The position numbers were made by a program, and so were the translations under genes. Below are positions 18,982 to 27,861 of a stretch of DNA of 64,000 bases, piece after piece. Source of the stretch: Gluconobacter aidae (GTDB lineage Bacteria > Pseudomonadota > Alphaproteobacteria > Acetobacterales > Acetobacteraceae). The number at the start of each line of letters is the position of its first letter. The first letter of the stretch is position 1. A model generated the notes under the pieces. The model was not told where the DNA came from and searched no databases. It saw nothing but the letters and a program-made list of their open reading frames with translations. The stretch spans positions 49,107 through 113,106 of the forward strand of contig NZ_WIPH01000008.1 in assembly GCF_009547075.1 (NCBI RefSeq). Direction: 5' to 3'.

Positions 18982-20511
18982 TCAGGTTCCGATTGCGCTC
19001 AGCAGGGCGCTGAACATTGTCTGGACGGTTGATACGACTTTGGCATTGGCCGCATAGGCGTTCTGCAGGGTGACGATATTGGCCATTTCCGTGTCCACGG
19101 AGACCGTGGATGTTCCGGAAAGATTGGACGTCAGACTGGCCTGTGTGGTCTTGGAAAGGGCGAGACCACTGCTTGCATCGCTGGCTGTAGCCGCCTGTTT
19201 TGCCGTCAGGGATGTCGCAAGGGAGATAATCCCCTGATTCCCCGTATAGCCCGTGGACAGGGTTCCGGTCATTCCGAGGTTTGTGCTCGGTGCCGCTGCC
19301 TGGGCGGTTCCAGCGGAATTGGAGGTGGTCCCAAAGCCGTAGCTCAGAACCTTCTGGATGGTCTGTGTTCCGGATGTGCTGCTGTCGAGCAGTTTGGACG
19401 GGTCATTGGAATAGGTGCTCGAAACACTCATGACCTGCGAGAAGCCGACGCTTCCGGTCGGCGTGAGGTCCGTCTGCGATGAGCCCGGAACGTCGCCATC
19501 CGCGCCGGATGTGAAAAGGGGCATGCCCTGATCGCTCAGGCGGGTGGCAACGGTTGATGTCAGGGAGTCCAGCTGGGCCTGCATGGTGGGGAGCGTTGTA
19601 TCGCGCAGAGTGATGTTCGCGCCCAGCGTTCCACCGGTCAGATCCGCAGTGACATCCCGGCCGTTCAGGGTGATGGCAGGAATGCTGCTGTCGGTAGACG
19701 TGGCGGAATAGGTGGAGCTGACCGAAATCTGGGCTGATGACGTGCTGAGGGGCCAGGTGGAGGAGACGGTTGCGCCCTGGGTGCTGCTGGTATCCCGCGT
19801 CGGCAGGGTCACGCCATTTGCGGTGGAGATGGTCATGTCGCCATTTGCGGACTCGGACCAAGAGACGGAGAGTTCCGAGGAAAGCGACGACAGGGCCGTG
19901 TAGCGCTGGTTTTCCAGCGCGGCCGTATCCTGACCGGTGCTTTTGAGATTCATGATCTTGGTGGACAGGCTACCGATCGTGGTGAGATCCGTGTTGATGT
20001 CCGAAACCGAGGACACGACAGTATCCTGGGCCGTCTGGCGCTGGGTCTGATAGGCCGAGGCGAGGGTGTTGACGGACTGCGCGAAGGTGGAGGCGGCGGA
20101 AATGACCGTGCTCTGGGCCGTGGCACTGTCGGGCGTGGAAGTCAGGCACGTCAGGGCGGACTGAAGATTGCCCAGTTCGTCAGAAAGAGTTCCGCTGCTG
20201 CCGGATGTGGCGCTGGTGGAGCCCTGAAGAGCCGTAATATTGGACAGGGAGTTGCTCGTGGCCGTGTAGGCCGCGACGTCCGCGTTCTGGGCGTAGAGCG
20301 CCTTCTGGACCTGCTCGTTCGTAGCCAGGGTTGTGGCGGCAGTGCGGACACCGGTGCCCATGTTGCCAGCCACGGTGGACTGAACATTGGCGTTTTCCTT
20401 GATATAGCCGCTTGTCCCGGCATTGGAGACGTTGTTGGACGCAACGGCCATGGCGTTCTGGACGGCGTTCAGGCCGGACGTTGCAATCGAGAGTGCGCTG
20501 TTCAGTCCCAT
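18982..20511 (-). CDS. flgK: Flagellar hook-associated protein 1 (FlgK)
   Basis: 509 residues. The N-terminal rod/hook motif SIATSGLNAVQNAMAVASNN is followed by VSNAGTSGYIKE, and the C-terminal helix ends in VDTEMANIVTLQNAYAANAK, VVSTVQTMFSALLSAIG. Both ends are typical of FlgK; the middle is a Ser/Thr-rich variable region. It forms the junction next to the hook cap. Gene spacing (25 bases after flgE, 2 bases before flgL) indicates one operon. Confidence 0.88.
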   Translation of the reverse strand: MGLNSALSIATSGLNAVQNAMAVASNNVSNAGTSGYIKENANVQSTVAGNMGTGVRTAATTLATNEQVQKALYAQNADVAAYTATSNSLSNITALQGSTSATSGSSGTLSDELGNLQSALTCLTSTPDSATAQSTVISAASTFAQSVNTLASAYQTQRQTAQDTVVSSVSDINTDLTTIGSLSTKIMNLKSTGQDTAALENQRYTALSSLSSELSVSWSESANGDMTISTANGVTLPTRDTSSTQGATVSSTWPLSTSSAQISVSSTYSATSTDSSIPAITLNGRDVTADLTGGTLGANITLRDTTLPTMQAQLDSLTSTVATRLSDQGMPLFTSGADGDVPGSSQTDLTPTGSVGFSQVMSVSSTYSNDPSKLLDSSTSGTQTIQKVLSYGFGTTSNSAGTAQAAAPSTNLGMTGTLSTGYTGNQGIISLATSLTAKQAATASDASSGLALSKTTQASLTSNLSGTSTVSVDTEMANIVTLQNAYAANAKVVSTVQTMFSALLSAIGT

Positions 20512-20536
20512 GAGGCAGATATCCCTTCAATTCGGC

Positions 20537-21775
20537 TTACTGGATCATCGCCAGAGTGGTCTGAAGAAGCTGATCGGCCGTGGAAACGACTTTTGTGTTT
20601 GCGCCATAGGCCTGCTGCGCCACGATCAGCTTGCTGAGATCGCCGGTCAGGTCTGTGGTGGATTCCTCGACGGAGCCGGTCGTCAGGGTGCCGGCACCGT
20701 TGGTGTTGACGGTATTGACCTGTGGGCTGCCGGACTGCGCCGTGGCGGTATAGGCCTGCCCGTTCTGGGCAGACAGGCCGTTCGGGTCTGCGAAGGTCGT
20801 CAGCGGAATCTTGGCGACAAGCTGGGAATAGCCATTGTCGAAGGTTGCCATGACGGAACCGTCGGTTTCCATGGAAATGCCGGAGAACGTGCCGCTGGTC
20901 ACGCTGTCCGATGTCATGGAGAGGCTGTTTGACGAACCCAGGGTTACGCCGCTAAGGCTCACGGTCATGTCCTGCGGCGCGCCCGTATAGTCGAAACTTG
21001 TGCTGGACGTGCTACTGGTTCCAGTGCTGTTCTGGGACGTCACGGAGGAAACGGCGCCAGTGGAATCAAACGTCACGGTCGCACTGTTGGTGGTATCGCT
21101 GGCGTTGCTGACGGTCCAGGTCGTATCGTTGACTTTCGTCCATGTCAGATCAACCGTCGAACTCTTGCCTGTGCTGTCATAGGCTGTCGCCGACATTGGC
21201 GAGGAAAGGGTTGTATTGTTGGCCGTGCTACTGTCGAGAGTACCGGTCGCGGTCAGCTTCGTGCTCTCGGTCGGCCGGAAGGCGACGGTGGAAGGAACCT
21301 GAATGGGGTCGAGAGACGTGCCCAGGGTACCTGAGCTGGCGTCGACATTGTAACCCTCAAGGTAATAGCCGGACGTGTTGACCAGATAGCCGTTCTTGTC
21401 CTGCGAGAAGTCACCGTTGCGGGTGTAATACTGCTGTGTTCCCAGAACGGGAGTGCTGTCGTTGCTCTGGCCGGTGGCCTGCACGACGTTGAAGAACCCA
21501 TTGCCGGAAATGGCGAGGGCCGTGCTGTTGGTCGAAGTCGTGACCATCCCCTGGTTGTCGGTGTGCTGCTGGGTGGTCGCAGCGACGCTGTCGCTCAGGG
21601 ATTCGCCATCATTGGCCAGTTCGTTGTTGGTGACGTAGTCCTCGAAACTGGTGGTGCTGGCCTTGTAACCCGTGGTCTGGCTGTTGGCGATGTTGTTGGA
21701 CAGGTCGCTGAAGGCGTGGGCCTGCGAGTTCAGGCCGCTGACGGCGGTGTGGACCGCGTTGATGATCGAGGACAT
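20537..21775 (-). CDS. flgE: Flagellar hook protein FlgE
   Basis: 412 residues from MSSIINAVHTAVSGLNSQAH, with LSNNIANSQTTGYKASTTSF, ISGNGFFNVV and YTRNGDFSQDKNGYLVNTSG, and the C-terminal SNVS-type end replaced by ESTTDLTGDLSKLIVAQQAY and NTKVVSTADQLLQTTLAMI. These are the conserved ends of hook proteins. The open frame continues another 469 codons upstream, but that part is antisense to the MATE gene and rich in Arg/His/Gln, so the start is set at 21775 with GGGAG nine bases before it. Confidence 0.88.
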   Translation of the reverse strand: MSSIINAVHTAVSGLNSQAHAFSDLSNNIANSQTTGYKASTTSFEDYVTNNELANDGESLSDSVAATTQQHTDNQGMVTTSTNSTALAISGNGFFNVVQATGQSNDSTPVLGTQQYYTRNGDFSQDKNGYLVNTSGYYLEGYNVDASSGTLGTSLDPIQVPSTVAFRPTESTKLTATGTLDSSTANNTTLSSPMSATAYDSTGKSSTVDLTWTKVNDTTWTVSNASDTTNSATVTFDSTGAVSSVTSQNSTGTSSTSSTSFDYTGAPQDMTVSLSGVTLGSSNSLSMTSDSVTSGTFSGISMETDGSVMATFDNGYSQLVAKIPLTTFADPNGLSAQNGQAYTATAQSGSPQVNTVNTNGAGTLTTGSVEESTTDLTGDLSKLIVAQQAYGANTKVVSTADQLLQTTLAMIQ

Positions 21776-21850
21776 GGCATACTCCCGGACATGGAACAGG
21801 CTGCGGGTCGTATGCCCGAGCATCACGGGCAAGGATTCCACGACGGATAT

Positions 21851-21864
21851 TAAGGAAGTCCTTA
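21851..21864. repeat. Short palindrome between flgE and the MATE gene
   Basis: TAAGGA-AG-TCCTTA is a 6-2-6 inverted repeat in the divergent promoter region, 75 bases ahead of flgE. It could be a regulator-binding site; nothing identifies the regulator. Confidence 0.35.
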
Positions 21865-21991
21865 CAAGCCTGAAAAGAACGGATTCGCCGTTGCGGGCAC
21901 TGGGTTCGCAGGCTGTAACGGCAGGGTGAAGGGCGAAAAAACGCCGCTGGCCTCTGGTTCTCCGGTTCCGGACGGGGCATGATGGGCGGGC

Positions 21992-23377
21992 ATGCCCCAG
22001 CCAGACGACGACCCGAAAAAGCCCAGTATTCCTGACGATTCTCCGGTCAGACCCGCCAGATTCGTTCATGGCAGCATCATGCGTCATGTCGTGACCATGG
22101 CCGGAACGGGGGCCATCGGGCTGATGGCGGTGTTTGCCGTCGATCTGCTCAATTACGGCTATATTTCCCATCTGCATGACAGGACGCTGACGGCGGCGAT
22201 CGCATTTGCGACGGCGGTCAGTTACGTGCAGGTGTCTGTTTCCATTGGCATGACGATCGGGCTTGGCGCCTGCACGGGACGGCTGATCGGGGCGCGGCAG
22301 CATAACGAGGCACGACGTCTGGCCTCGGCGTTTCTGGTGGTCATGGTGGCGATCGCCGCTGTTCTGGGGCTGCTGACGGCGACGTTCGCGATGCCTCTGC
22401 TCGGGCTTCTGGGCGCTCATGGCGAGGCACAGCAGCATGCGGCGACATTCCTGCATATCGTCTCGCCGGCATTGCCGCTGGTCTGTCTGGGGATGGCGCT
22501 TTCTTCGCTTTTGCGGGCGGTCGGGGATGCGAAACGCTCGATGCGGGTGACGCTGACCGGGGCGGTTGTTTCGGCGTGCCTGGATCCGGTCATGATTTTC
22601 GGGCTGCATCTGGGGCTTGAGGGTGCGGCGATCAGCACGGTTCTGGCACGGTTGGCGATTGCGGCGAGCGGATTCCTGAATCTGCGCGGTCACGCCATGC
22701 TGGAATGGCCGGAGCGTTCCGCTTTCGGGCCGTCGACGCGGCTGATTGGCGGGATTGCGGTGCCGGCGATTGCGACCAATCTGGCCACGCCGACGGGGGC
22801 GCTGTTCGTGACGCATGCAATGGCCCGGTTCGGGCTCAACGCCGTTTCGGGGCAGGCGACGATTGACCGGATCGTGCCGGTAGCGTTTTCGCTCGTTTTC
22901 GCGCTGACGGGGTCGGTCGGGCCGATCATGGCTCAGAATCTTGGCGCGCGGCAGATCCATCGCGTGCAGGAAGCGCTTCTGGCGGCGCTCAAGCTGACGG
23001 CGCTGTGTGTGGGCGTGACCTGGCTGGTTCTGGCGGGCGCACACACTTACATCATCCAGCTTTTCGAGCTTCAGGGCGTCGGCGTGGATATCGTGCGGCT
23101 GTTCTGCTGCTGGCTGGTGCTGAGTTATATGTTCGTCGGACTGCTGTTTGTGGCCAATACGGCGTTCAACAATCTGGGGCACCCATTCTATTCCACGGGG
23201 TTCAACTGGGGTCGGGCGACGCTGGGGACCATTCCGTTCGTGTGGTTCGGGTCGGCTTACGGACCGGTTGGGATTCTGGTCGGGCAGTCGCTGGGCGTGG
23301 TGCTGTTTGGCAGTCTGGCTGTGGTGACGGCATTCCGGGTGATCCGGAAGCTGGAGCCGGGGATTGTGAAGCCGTAA
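21992..23377 (+). CDS. MATE family efflux transporter
   Basis: 461 residues with about twelve hydrophobic segments and the two MATE repeats. Recognisable stretches are MTIGLGACTGRLIGARQHNEARR, GALFVTHAMARFGLNAVSG, TGSVGPIMAQNLGARQIHR and TAFNNLGHPFYSTGFNWGR. MATE proteins export cationic drugs or metabolites in exchange for Na+ or H+ across the inner membrane. No strong ribosome-binding site precedes the first ATG, and ATG at 22079 is a possible later start. The substrate is unknown. Confidence 0.85.
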   Translation: MPQPDDDPKKPSIPDDSPVRPARFVHGSIMRHVVTMAGTGAIGLMAVFAVDLLNYGYISHLHDRTLTAAIAFATAVSYVQVSVSIGMTIGLGACTGRLIGARQHNEARRLASAFLVVMVAIAAVLGLLTATFAMPLLGLLGAHGEAQQHAATFLHIVSPALPLVCLGMALSSLLRAVGDAKRSMRVTLTGAVVSACLDPVMIFGLHLGLEGAAISTVLARLAIAASGFLNLRGHAMLEWPERSAFGPSTRLIGGIAVPAIATNLATPTGALFVTHAMARFGLNAVSGQATIDRIVPVAFSLVFALTGSVGPIMAQNLGARQIHRVQEALLAALKLTALCVGVTWLVLAGAHTYIIQLFELQGVGVDIVRLFCCWLVLSYMFVGLLFVANTAFNNLGHPFYSTGFNWGRATLGTIPFVWFGSAYGPVGILVGQSLGVVLFGSLAVVTAFRVIRKLEPGIVKP

Positions 23378-23449
23378 GCGGTTGCTGGGGTGGCCGCTGC
23401 GTCTCTGAGGCCAGTGTTCTGACCATATGTGCAGCGGCGGGAGCTGGCT

Positions 23450-24415
23450 TTATTGGGCGGAGACAGCCGTTTTCTTTCCGGCTTTGAAGTTGCCCTTGGC
23501 GATTTTGCGCGCCTTGAGGCGTTCGAGGCGCTCTTTCATCGCCATTTTCTCGTAGCGGATGCGCTGGCGAATCCAGTTCAGCATGCCCGATGCTGTCAGG
23601 ACCGCGATGCCGACGAAAGTCCAGCGGTCGAGCGGCTGTTTGAAGAGGAAGTAGCTCAGCGCGACGCCCCAGGCCATCTGGCTATATTGCGGCAGGGCGA
23701 CGCGGTTTGCCGGTGCTCTGGCGGTTGCGAGCATCATGCAGAGCTGTCCGAGGGCGGCCAGGGAGCCATAGCCGAACAGGTAGAACCAGATCTTTGTGCT
23801 GGACGGCCATGTGGCGTGGGCGATCATGAGGAGACCGTTGCCGACCAGAGCGCCCATCAGGCTCGATCCGAAGAGCGACAGGCGAACGGTTTCCTTGCTG
23901 GCGATCCGGTAGGCGATCACGCTGCCCGCATTCGCACAGGCGGCCATAAGCGCACACAGATGGCCCAGATTGAGCGGACGCACACCGGGACGCAGGACGA
24001 TCAGAACGCCCGCAAAGCCCAAAGCAACCGCAAGCCAGGCCCAGAACGTCACTTTCTCCTTGAGCAGCACGACGGAGAGGATCGTGACGAACAGCGGCAT
24101 CAGGAAGGTGATCGACAGGGCCTCGGGCATCGAGAGCAGCATGAAGGCTTCGACGCTGGCGGCCGTGGCGACGAAGACGCAGACGGCCCGCAACAGCCAC
24201 ATGCCGCGAAGCTTCGGACGCACGATGTCGAGATAGGATTCAGTCGGTTTGCGGATGAAGGGAAGGATGAGAAACCCGAACACACCGCCGAAAAACGCGA
24301 CCTCGAAGGGGTCGAGACTTCCGTCCAGCAGTTTGGAAAAGGCGTCGCTGATGGCGAACGCGGAGTATGCTCCGAAGGCCAGGGCCATTCCGGAGAAGAG
24401 GGTTTTGGTGTCCAT
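23450..24415 (-). CDS. EamA/DMT family transporter
   Basis: About 321 residues from MDTKTLFSGMALAFGAYSAF. Ten membrane segments form two EamA repeats, with GFLILPFIRK, PLFVTILSVVLLKEKVTFWAW and GVALSYFLFKQPLDRWTFVG marking the repeat ends. The C terminus is basic (ERLKARKIAKGNFKAGKK). The longer frame to 24520 adds 35 residues without family support. Likely an inner-membrane exporter of small metabolites; the substrate is unknown. It converges on the MATE gene with a gap of 72 bases. Confidence 0.83.
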   Translation of the reverse strand: MDTKTLFSGMALAFGAYSAFAISDAFSKLLDGSLDPFEVAFFGGVFGFLILPFIRKPTESYLDIVRPKLRGMWLLRAVCVFVATAASVEAFMLLSMPEALSITFLMPLFVTILSVVLLKEKVTFWAWLAVALGFAGVLIVLRPGVRPLNLGHLCALMAACANAGSVIAYRIASKETVRLSLFGSSLMGALVGNGLLMIAHATWPSSTKIWFYLFGYGSLAALGQLCMMLATARAPANRVALPQYSQMAWGVALSYFLFKQPLDRWTFVGIAVLTASGMLNWIRQRIRYEKMAMKERLERLKARKIAKGNFKAGKKTAVSAQ

Positions 24416-24774
24416 AAGGCGCGGGGACTCTGACGGAAGAAAGAAGGAAACGTGCAGTCCTGAGACAGGGCACCAGTAATTTCGGTGAGGCTTCTTAGAA
24501 GAAGTATTATGGAAATTCAAACCCGTTTCCGAAATGGAGAGTATTTTCTTTCATAACGGATGATATATTTAATTATAACAAATAATTATTTATATATAAC
24601 ACTGTAAAGGTTATTAATTCACACCAGATGATGGGTTTGGTGTGTTCCGGGCCGGCTGGCGAAATCGACTCTGGAGAAGCTGCCCGTTATAGAAGCGGTA
24701 TTCTTCAATACTGCTTTTCAGGGGAACGGTCTGTGCAGTGTGAATGGCGTAGGTCTTACGACAGGCTGGTTCCG
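24416..24774 (+). other. Intergenic region with an AT-rich core
   Basis: Between the divergent EamA gene and a small unknown gene. Positions 24530-24615 are very AT-rich (for example AATTATAACAAATAATTAT), unlike the surrounding DNA. A 7-bp stem (CACACCA / TGGTGTG) sits just after it near 24620-24642. No gene was recognised here. Confidence 0.4.
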
Positions 24775-25158
24775 ATGCTGATTAAAGAACATTTCGGAGA
24801 TCCGGGTGTGATGACCCGGCAGTTTCCCTACATGAAATCGACGTTCCTCTGGAAAGGGGATGATTTCATTCTCACGCCCGAAGCGCTCGCCAATCCGAAG
24901 AACACATATCATGGGCTTGAGCGGCTGGCACTGAAGCATCATGAGGCCGGGGACTGGCGTCTGGCCGGGGAATACTGGCTGATTGCAGCGGGCTGGCGCC
25001 GGAACATGATGAACCCGGCCGACGAGCGGCATGTGGAAGCGTTGCAGTTCGCCCTGCGCCATGTCGAATATGACAGGGCGCTGGCGGAGTGGAAAAAGAA
25101 GAAGCTTGGCCGGAATGCGATGCCGTATCCCAGCCAGTTCGGACTTTCGGACAACTGA
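24775..25158 (+). CDS. Conserved-looking small protein of unknown function
   Basis: About 127 residues from MLIKEHFGDPGVM; a longer frame reaches 24628, but its first 49 residues look non-coding. The protein has no signal or membrane segment. Its middle (YHGLERLALKHHEAGDWRLAGEYWLIAAGWRRN) reads like one helical-repeat unit of a TPR-like or SEL1-like fold, and the C terminus is basic (EWKKKKLGRN). I do not recognise the family. Codon use downstream of 24775 looks like that of neighbouring genes, which supports real coding. Confidence 0.5.
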   Translation: MLIKEHFGDPGVMTRQFPYMKSTFLWKGDDFILTPEALANPKNTYHGLERLALKHHEAGDWRLAGEYWLIAAGWRRNMMNPADERHVEALQFALRHVEYDRALAEWKKKKLGRNAMPYPSQFGLSDN

Positions 25159-25177
25159 ATCCGGGATCTGCCGGAAT

Positions 25178-27082
25178 CTATGGAGTGAAAACCTGCTGAT
25201 AGAAGGCGAGTTCCCGTTGCAGGGCGTCTTCTATGGTTTCGCGGACGCGGAAGCCGTGGGCTTCCTCCGGATAGACGTGCAGGGCGGAATGTTCGAGTTT
25301 TGTGCGCATGGACTCCGCCTGTGACAGGGGAACGACCCTGTCTGCGCCGCCATGCAGGAACAGGACAGGAACGGCAATGCCCTCGGCCTGCGTGATGGGA
25401 GAACGTTTCAGATACACGGCCTCGTCTTCGGGGTATGGGCCGATCAGGCCGTCCAGATAGCGGGCTTCGAATTTGTGCGTTTCTTCGGCCAGAGCGCGTA
25501 GATCGGTAACGCCGTAGAGGGAGGTTCCGGCGGCGAAGAGATCCGACTGTGCGAGAGCGCCGAGGACCGTCAGGCCGCCGGCGCTGCTGCCACGGATGAC
25601 GCAGCGGGCGGGATCGGCGAGGCCGCGGTCGAGTACGGCCTGCACGCCTGCGAGGCAGTCTTCGATGTCCGCGACGCCCCACTGGCGGTCCAGAGCTTCG
25701 CGATAGGCACGGCCGAAGCCGGTTGAGCCGCGATAGTTTACGTCGAGGACGGCGAAACCGCGCGACGTCCACCACTGCACTTTGAAGGCGAAGGACGGAT
25801 TTGCACGGCCGGTCGGGCCGCCATGGGCCATGACGACGAGCGGGGGTTTTTCGCCGTCCTGAAGCGCGCTGGTGCTGCTGGCTGGGGCGTAGAAAAGCGC
25901 GTGGGCTTCGGCGCCGTTGGCGGTCGGGAAGATCAGGGGGGTGGGGGTTGCTATATCGGCTTTCGTCACGCCGGGCGGGAGGGTGACGCTGGTGCGGAAG
26001 CGGTCATACGGTTCGCCGGGATGGCCGACGGCGATGGCGGCGGGCACGTCGGTCGGGGCGTTGATCCAGGCGAAGCGTCCGTCTTTGAGTGGTTGCGGGA
26101 CGTTGACGGGAGTGCCAAGGGAAATGTCCGTCCAGTGTCCGTGTTCTTCCAGCAGGACGTGATTGAGGCCGTGGCGGATACCGAGGGCCAGCAGTCTGTT
26201 TTCAGGCAGCGGGGCCATACTGCGTTGACCGAAGACCCAGTGCGGCAGACCAATTTCCGCGTTGGCGCCATCGAGGCTGTGCGGGTGCCAGCCGATGCCG
26301 TCATGGGAAAAGCGGATGGGGGTCCAGCGTCCTGAGGCGTCGGACGTGGCGTAGAGCGTGCCGTCGGGGGACCAGCAGGGTTCGATGATGCTGCATGGCT
26401 CGGGTCCGGTCAGGTCTGTCACGGGGCCGAGTGTGCCGGTTGTGCGGTCGAAGGGGGCGACGGAAAGGGTCGTGACGGTCCAGGGCATGGCCGGGTCGTT
26501 CCAGCTGAACCAGGCCAGAAAGTGTCCGTCGGGTGAGGGGCGGGGGGCGGCGTAGAAATCCGCGCCTTCGACCAGAACGGTTTCGCGGCCGTCAGACTGA
26601 ATATGGACGAGGGTTGCGACGGGCACGCCTTCGCCGTGGCTTTCGCGCACGCAGAACACGGCATCGGAGACAGGATCGAAGGCAAGATCGGCGTAGCGGT
26701 GTTCGGGGTCTTCGCCCGCCTGTGCCCATTGTGTGGCACAGGGGTCGTCGCTGAACCAGAGTCCACCAAGTTTGCGGTCACTGAAAACGACCTGCGGGGC
26801 GCCGTTCTTCAGGCGGACATCCCATGCGCCGCCGCCATACTCATGAACGCGGGTGCCGACCGAGTATCCGGGCGGGATCAGGTCGCGGATATGGCCTTCC
26901 GGATCACGGGCGGTGATGACGGAGCGGCCCTGTTCATCCGGGCGGCTTTCAAGCCAGAAGATCCAGTTTCCAGCCGTGCGCAGTTCGGAAAAGGACAGGG
27001 TACGGCCGGCCACGAGTTCGGGCGTGACCCAGGATGGCCAGTTTCCGGATGCGGGCCGGCGGGGGGAAGGTGATGTCGTCAT
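25178..27082 (-). CDS. S9 family prolyl-oligopeptidase-like peptidase
   Basis: 634 residues. The first 380 or so form a beta-propeller-like region (FSDRKLGGLWFSD, SPDGHFLAWFSWNDPAMPW). The C-terminal alpha/beta hydrolase carries MAHGGPTGRANPSF, the nucleophile elbow VIRGSSAGGLTVLGAL near residue 498, the acid region LFLHGGADRVVPLSQ and the His in YPEEAHGF. This is the acylaminoacyl/dipeptidyl-peptidase branch. No signal peptide is visible, so it is probably cytoplasmic and cleaves short peptides. It converges on the small unknown gene with a 19-base gap. Confidence 0.87.
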   Translation of the reverse strand: MTTSPSPRRPASGNWPSWVTPELVAGRTLSFSELRTAGNWIFWLESRPDEQGRSVITARDPEGHIRDLIPPGYSVGTRVHEYGGGAWDVRLKNGAPQVVFSDRKLGGLWFSDDPCATQWAQAGEDPEHRYADLAFDPVSDAVFCVRESHGEGVPVATLVHIQSDGRETVLVEGADFYAAPRPSPDGHFLAWFSWNDPAMPWTVTTLSVAPFDRTTGTLGPVTDLTGPEPCSIIEPCWSPDGTLYATSDASGRWTPIRFSHDGIGWHPHSLDGANAEIGLPHWVFGQRSMAPLPENRLLALGIRHGLNHVLLEEHGHWTDISLGTPVNVPQPLKDGRFAWINAPTDVPAAIAVGHPGEPYDRFRTSVTLPPGVTKADIATPTPLIFPTANGAEAHALFYAPASSTSALQDGEKPPLVVMAHGGPTGRANPSFAFKVQWWTSRGFAVLDVNYRGSTGFGRAYREALDRQWGVADIEDCLAGVQAVLDRGLADPARCVIRGSSAGGLTVLGALAQSDLFAAGTSLYGVTDLRALAEETHKFEARYLDGLIGPYPEDEAVYLKRSPITQAEGIAVPVLFLHGGADRVVPLSQAESMRTKLEHSALHVYPEEAHGFRVRETIEDALQRELAFYQQVFTP

Positions 27083-27142
27083 TTCTCATCCTGTCTCCGA
27101 TGCCCTAGTATCGTAACCGGTGGCATTTTCTTTCGCCACAGC

Positions 27143-27838
27143 TTGAACGGGACCAGGACACTGTTTCAGTTTCATCTCAGTCATTTTCTCGACCAGATGC
27201 TGGTTCATTACGGCTATGGCGTCGTCGGCATCATCGTCATGTTCGAGAGCATGGGCCTTCCACTCCCGGCGGAGAGCGTCATCATCGCTGCTTCGCTCTA
27301 TGCGGGCAGCACCCATCATCTGGAAATCCACTGGATCGCGCTGGCCGCCGTGCTGGGCGCCATCATGGGCGACAATATCGGGTATCTGATCGGCCATCAC
27401 TTCGGTTACGGCATCCTGAAAAAGCACGGCCACAAGGTCGGCATGACGGAAGAGCGGCTGATGCTGGGACGGTATCTGTTCCGCAAGCATGGCGGCATTG
27501 TCGTGTTCCTCGGACGCTTCGTCGCGGTGCTTCGGGTGTTCGTTGCATTGCTGGCGGGAGCGAACCGGATGCCCTGGCATTCGTTTCTGTTCTTCAATGC
27601 GCTGGGCGGCATCTGCTGGGCGGGAGGCTATGCTTTCGTGACCTATGAACTGGGCAAGCAGATCGAGAAGATCTCGGGCCCCATGGGGGTGGGCATGGCC
27701 ATTCTGGGGGTGATCTGCCTGATCGGGGCGCTCATTTTTCTCAAAAAGAATGAGAAACGCCTGACGGAAGAAGCGCTCAGGGAAGCCGAAGCGGATGAAA
27801 AATACGACGAGACCCGCGCAGATACGAAACCGAGCTGA
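27143..27838 (+). CDS. DedA family membrane protein
   Basis: 231 residues with TTG start; ATG at 27197 is an alternative. The DedA/SNARE-associated signature is clear: FESMGLPLPAESVIIAAS, GAIMGDNIGYLIGHHFG, LFRKHGGIVVFLGRFVAVLR and ALLAGANRMPWHSFL. The C terminus is charged and cytoplasmic. DedA proteins act in envelope homeostasis, and some members flip undecaprenyl phosphate or phospholipids. The SDR gene follows 23 bases later on the same strand. Confidence 0.87.
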   Translation: MNGTRTLFQFHLSHFLDQMLVHYGYGVVGIIVMFESMGLPLPAESVIIAASLYAGSTHHLEIHWIALAAVLGAIMGDNIGYLIGHHFGYGILKKHGHKVGMTEERLMLGRYLFRKHGGIVVFLGRFVAVLRVFVALLAGANRMPWHSFLFFNALGGICWAGGYAFVTYELGKQIEKISGPMGVGMAILGVICLIGALIFLKKNEKRLTEEALREAEADEKYDETRADTKPS

Positions 27839-27861
27839 CCCACACTGGAAGGACAGACCCG

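Noticed and set aside
21776..21860. Possible sigma-54 promoter before flgE (GG...GC near TGGAATCCTTGC)
   Set aside because: The GG to GC spacing is 7 instead of 10 bases, so it does not fit the sigma-54 pattern.
20537..23182. 881-codon minus-strand frame containing flgE
   Set aside because: Only the last 412 codons are hook protein. The upstream part is antisense to the MATE gene, is Arg/His/Gln-rich and has no family resemblance.
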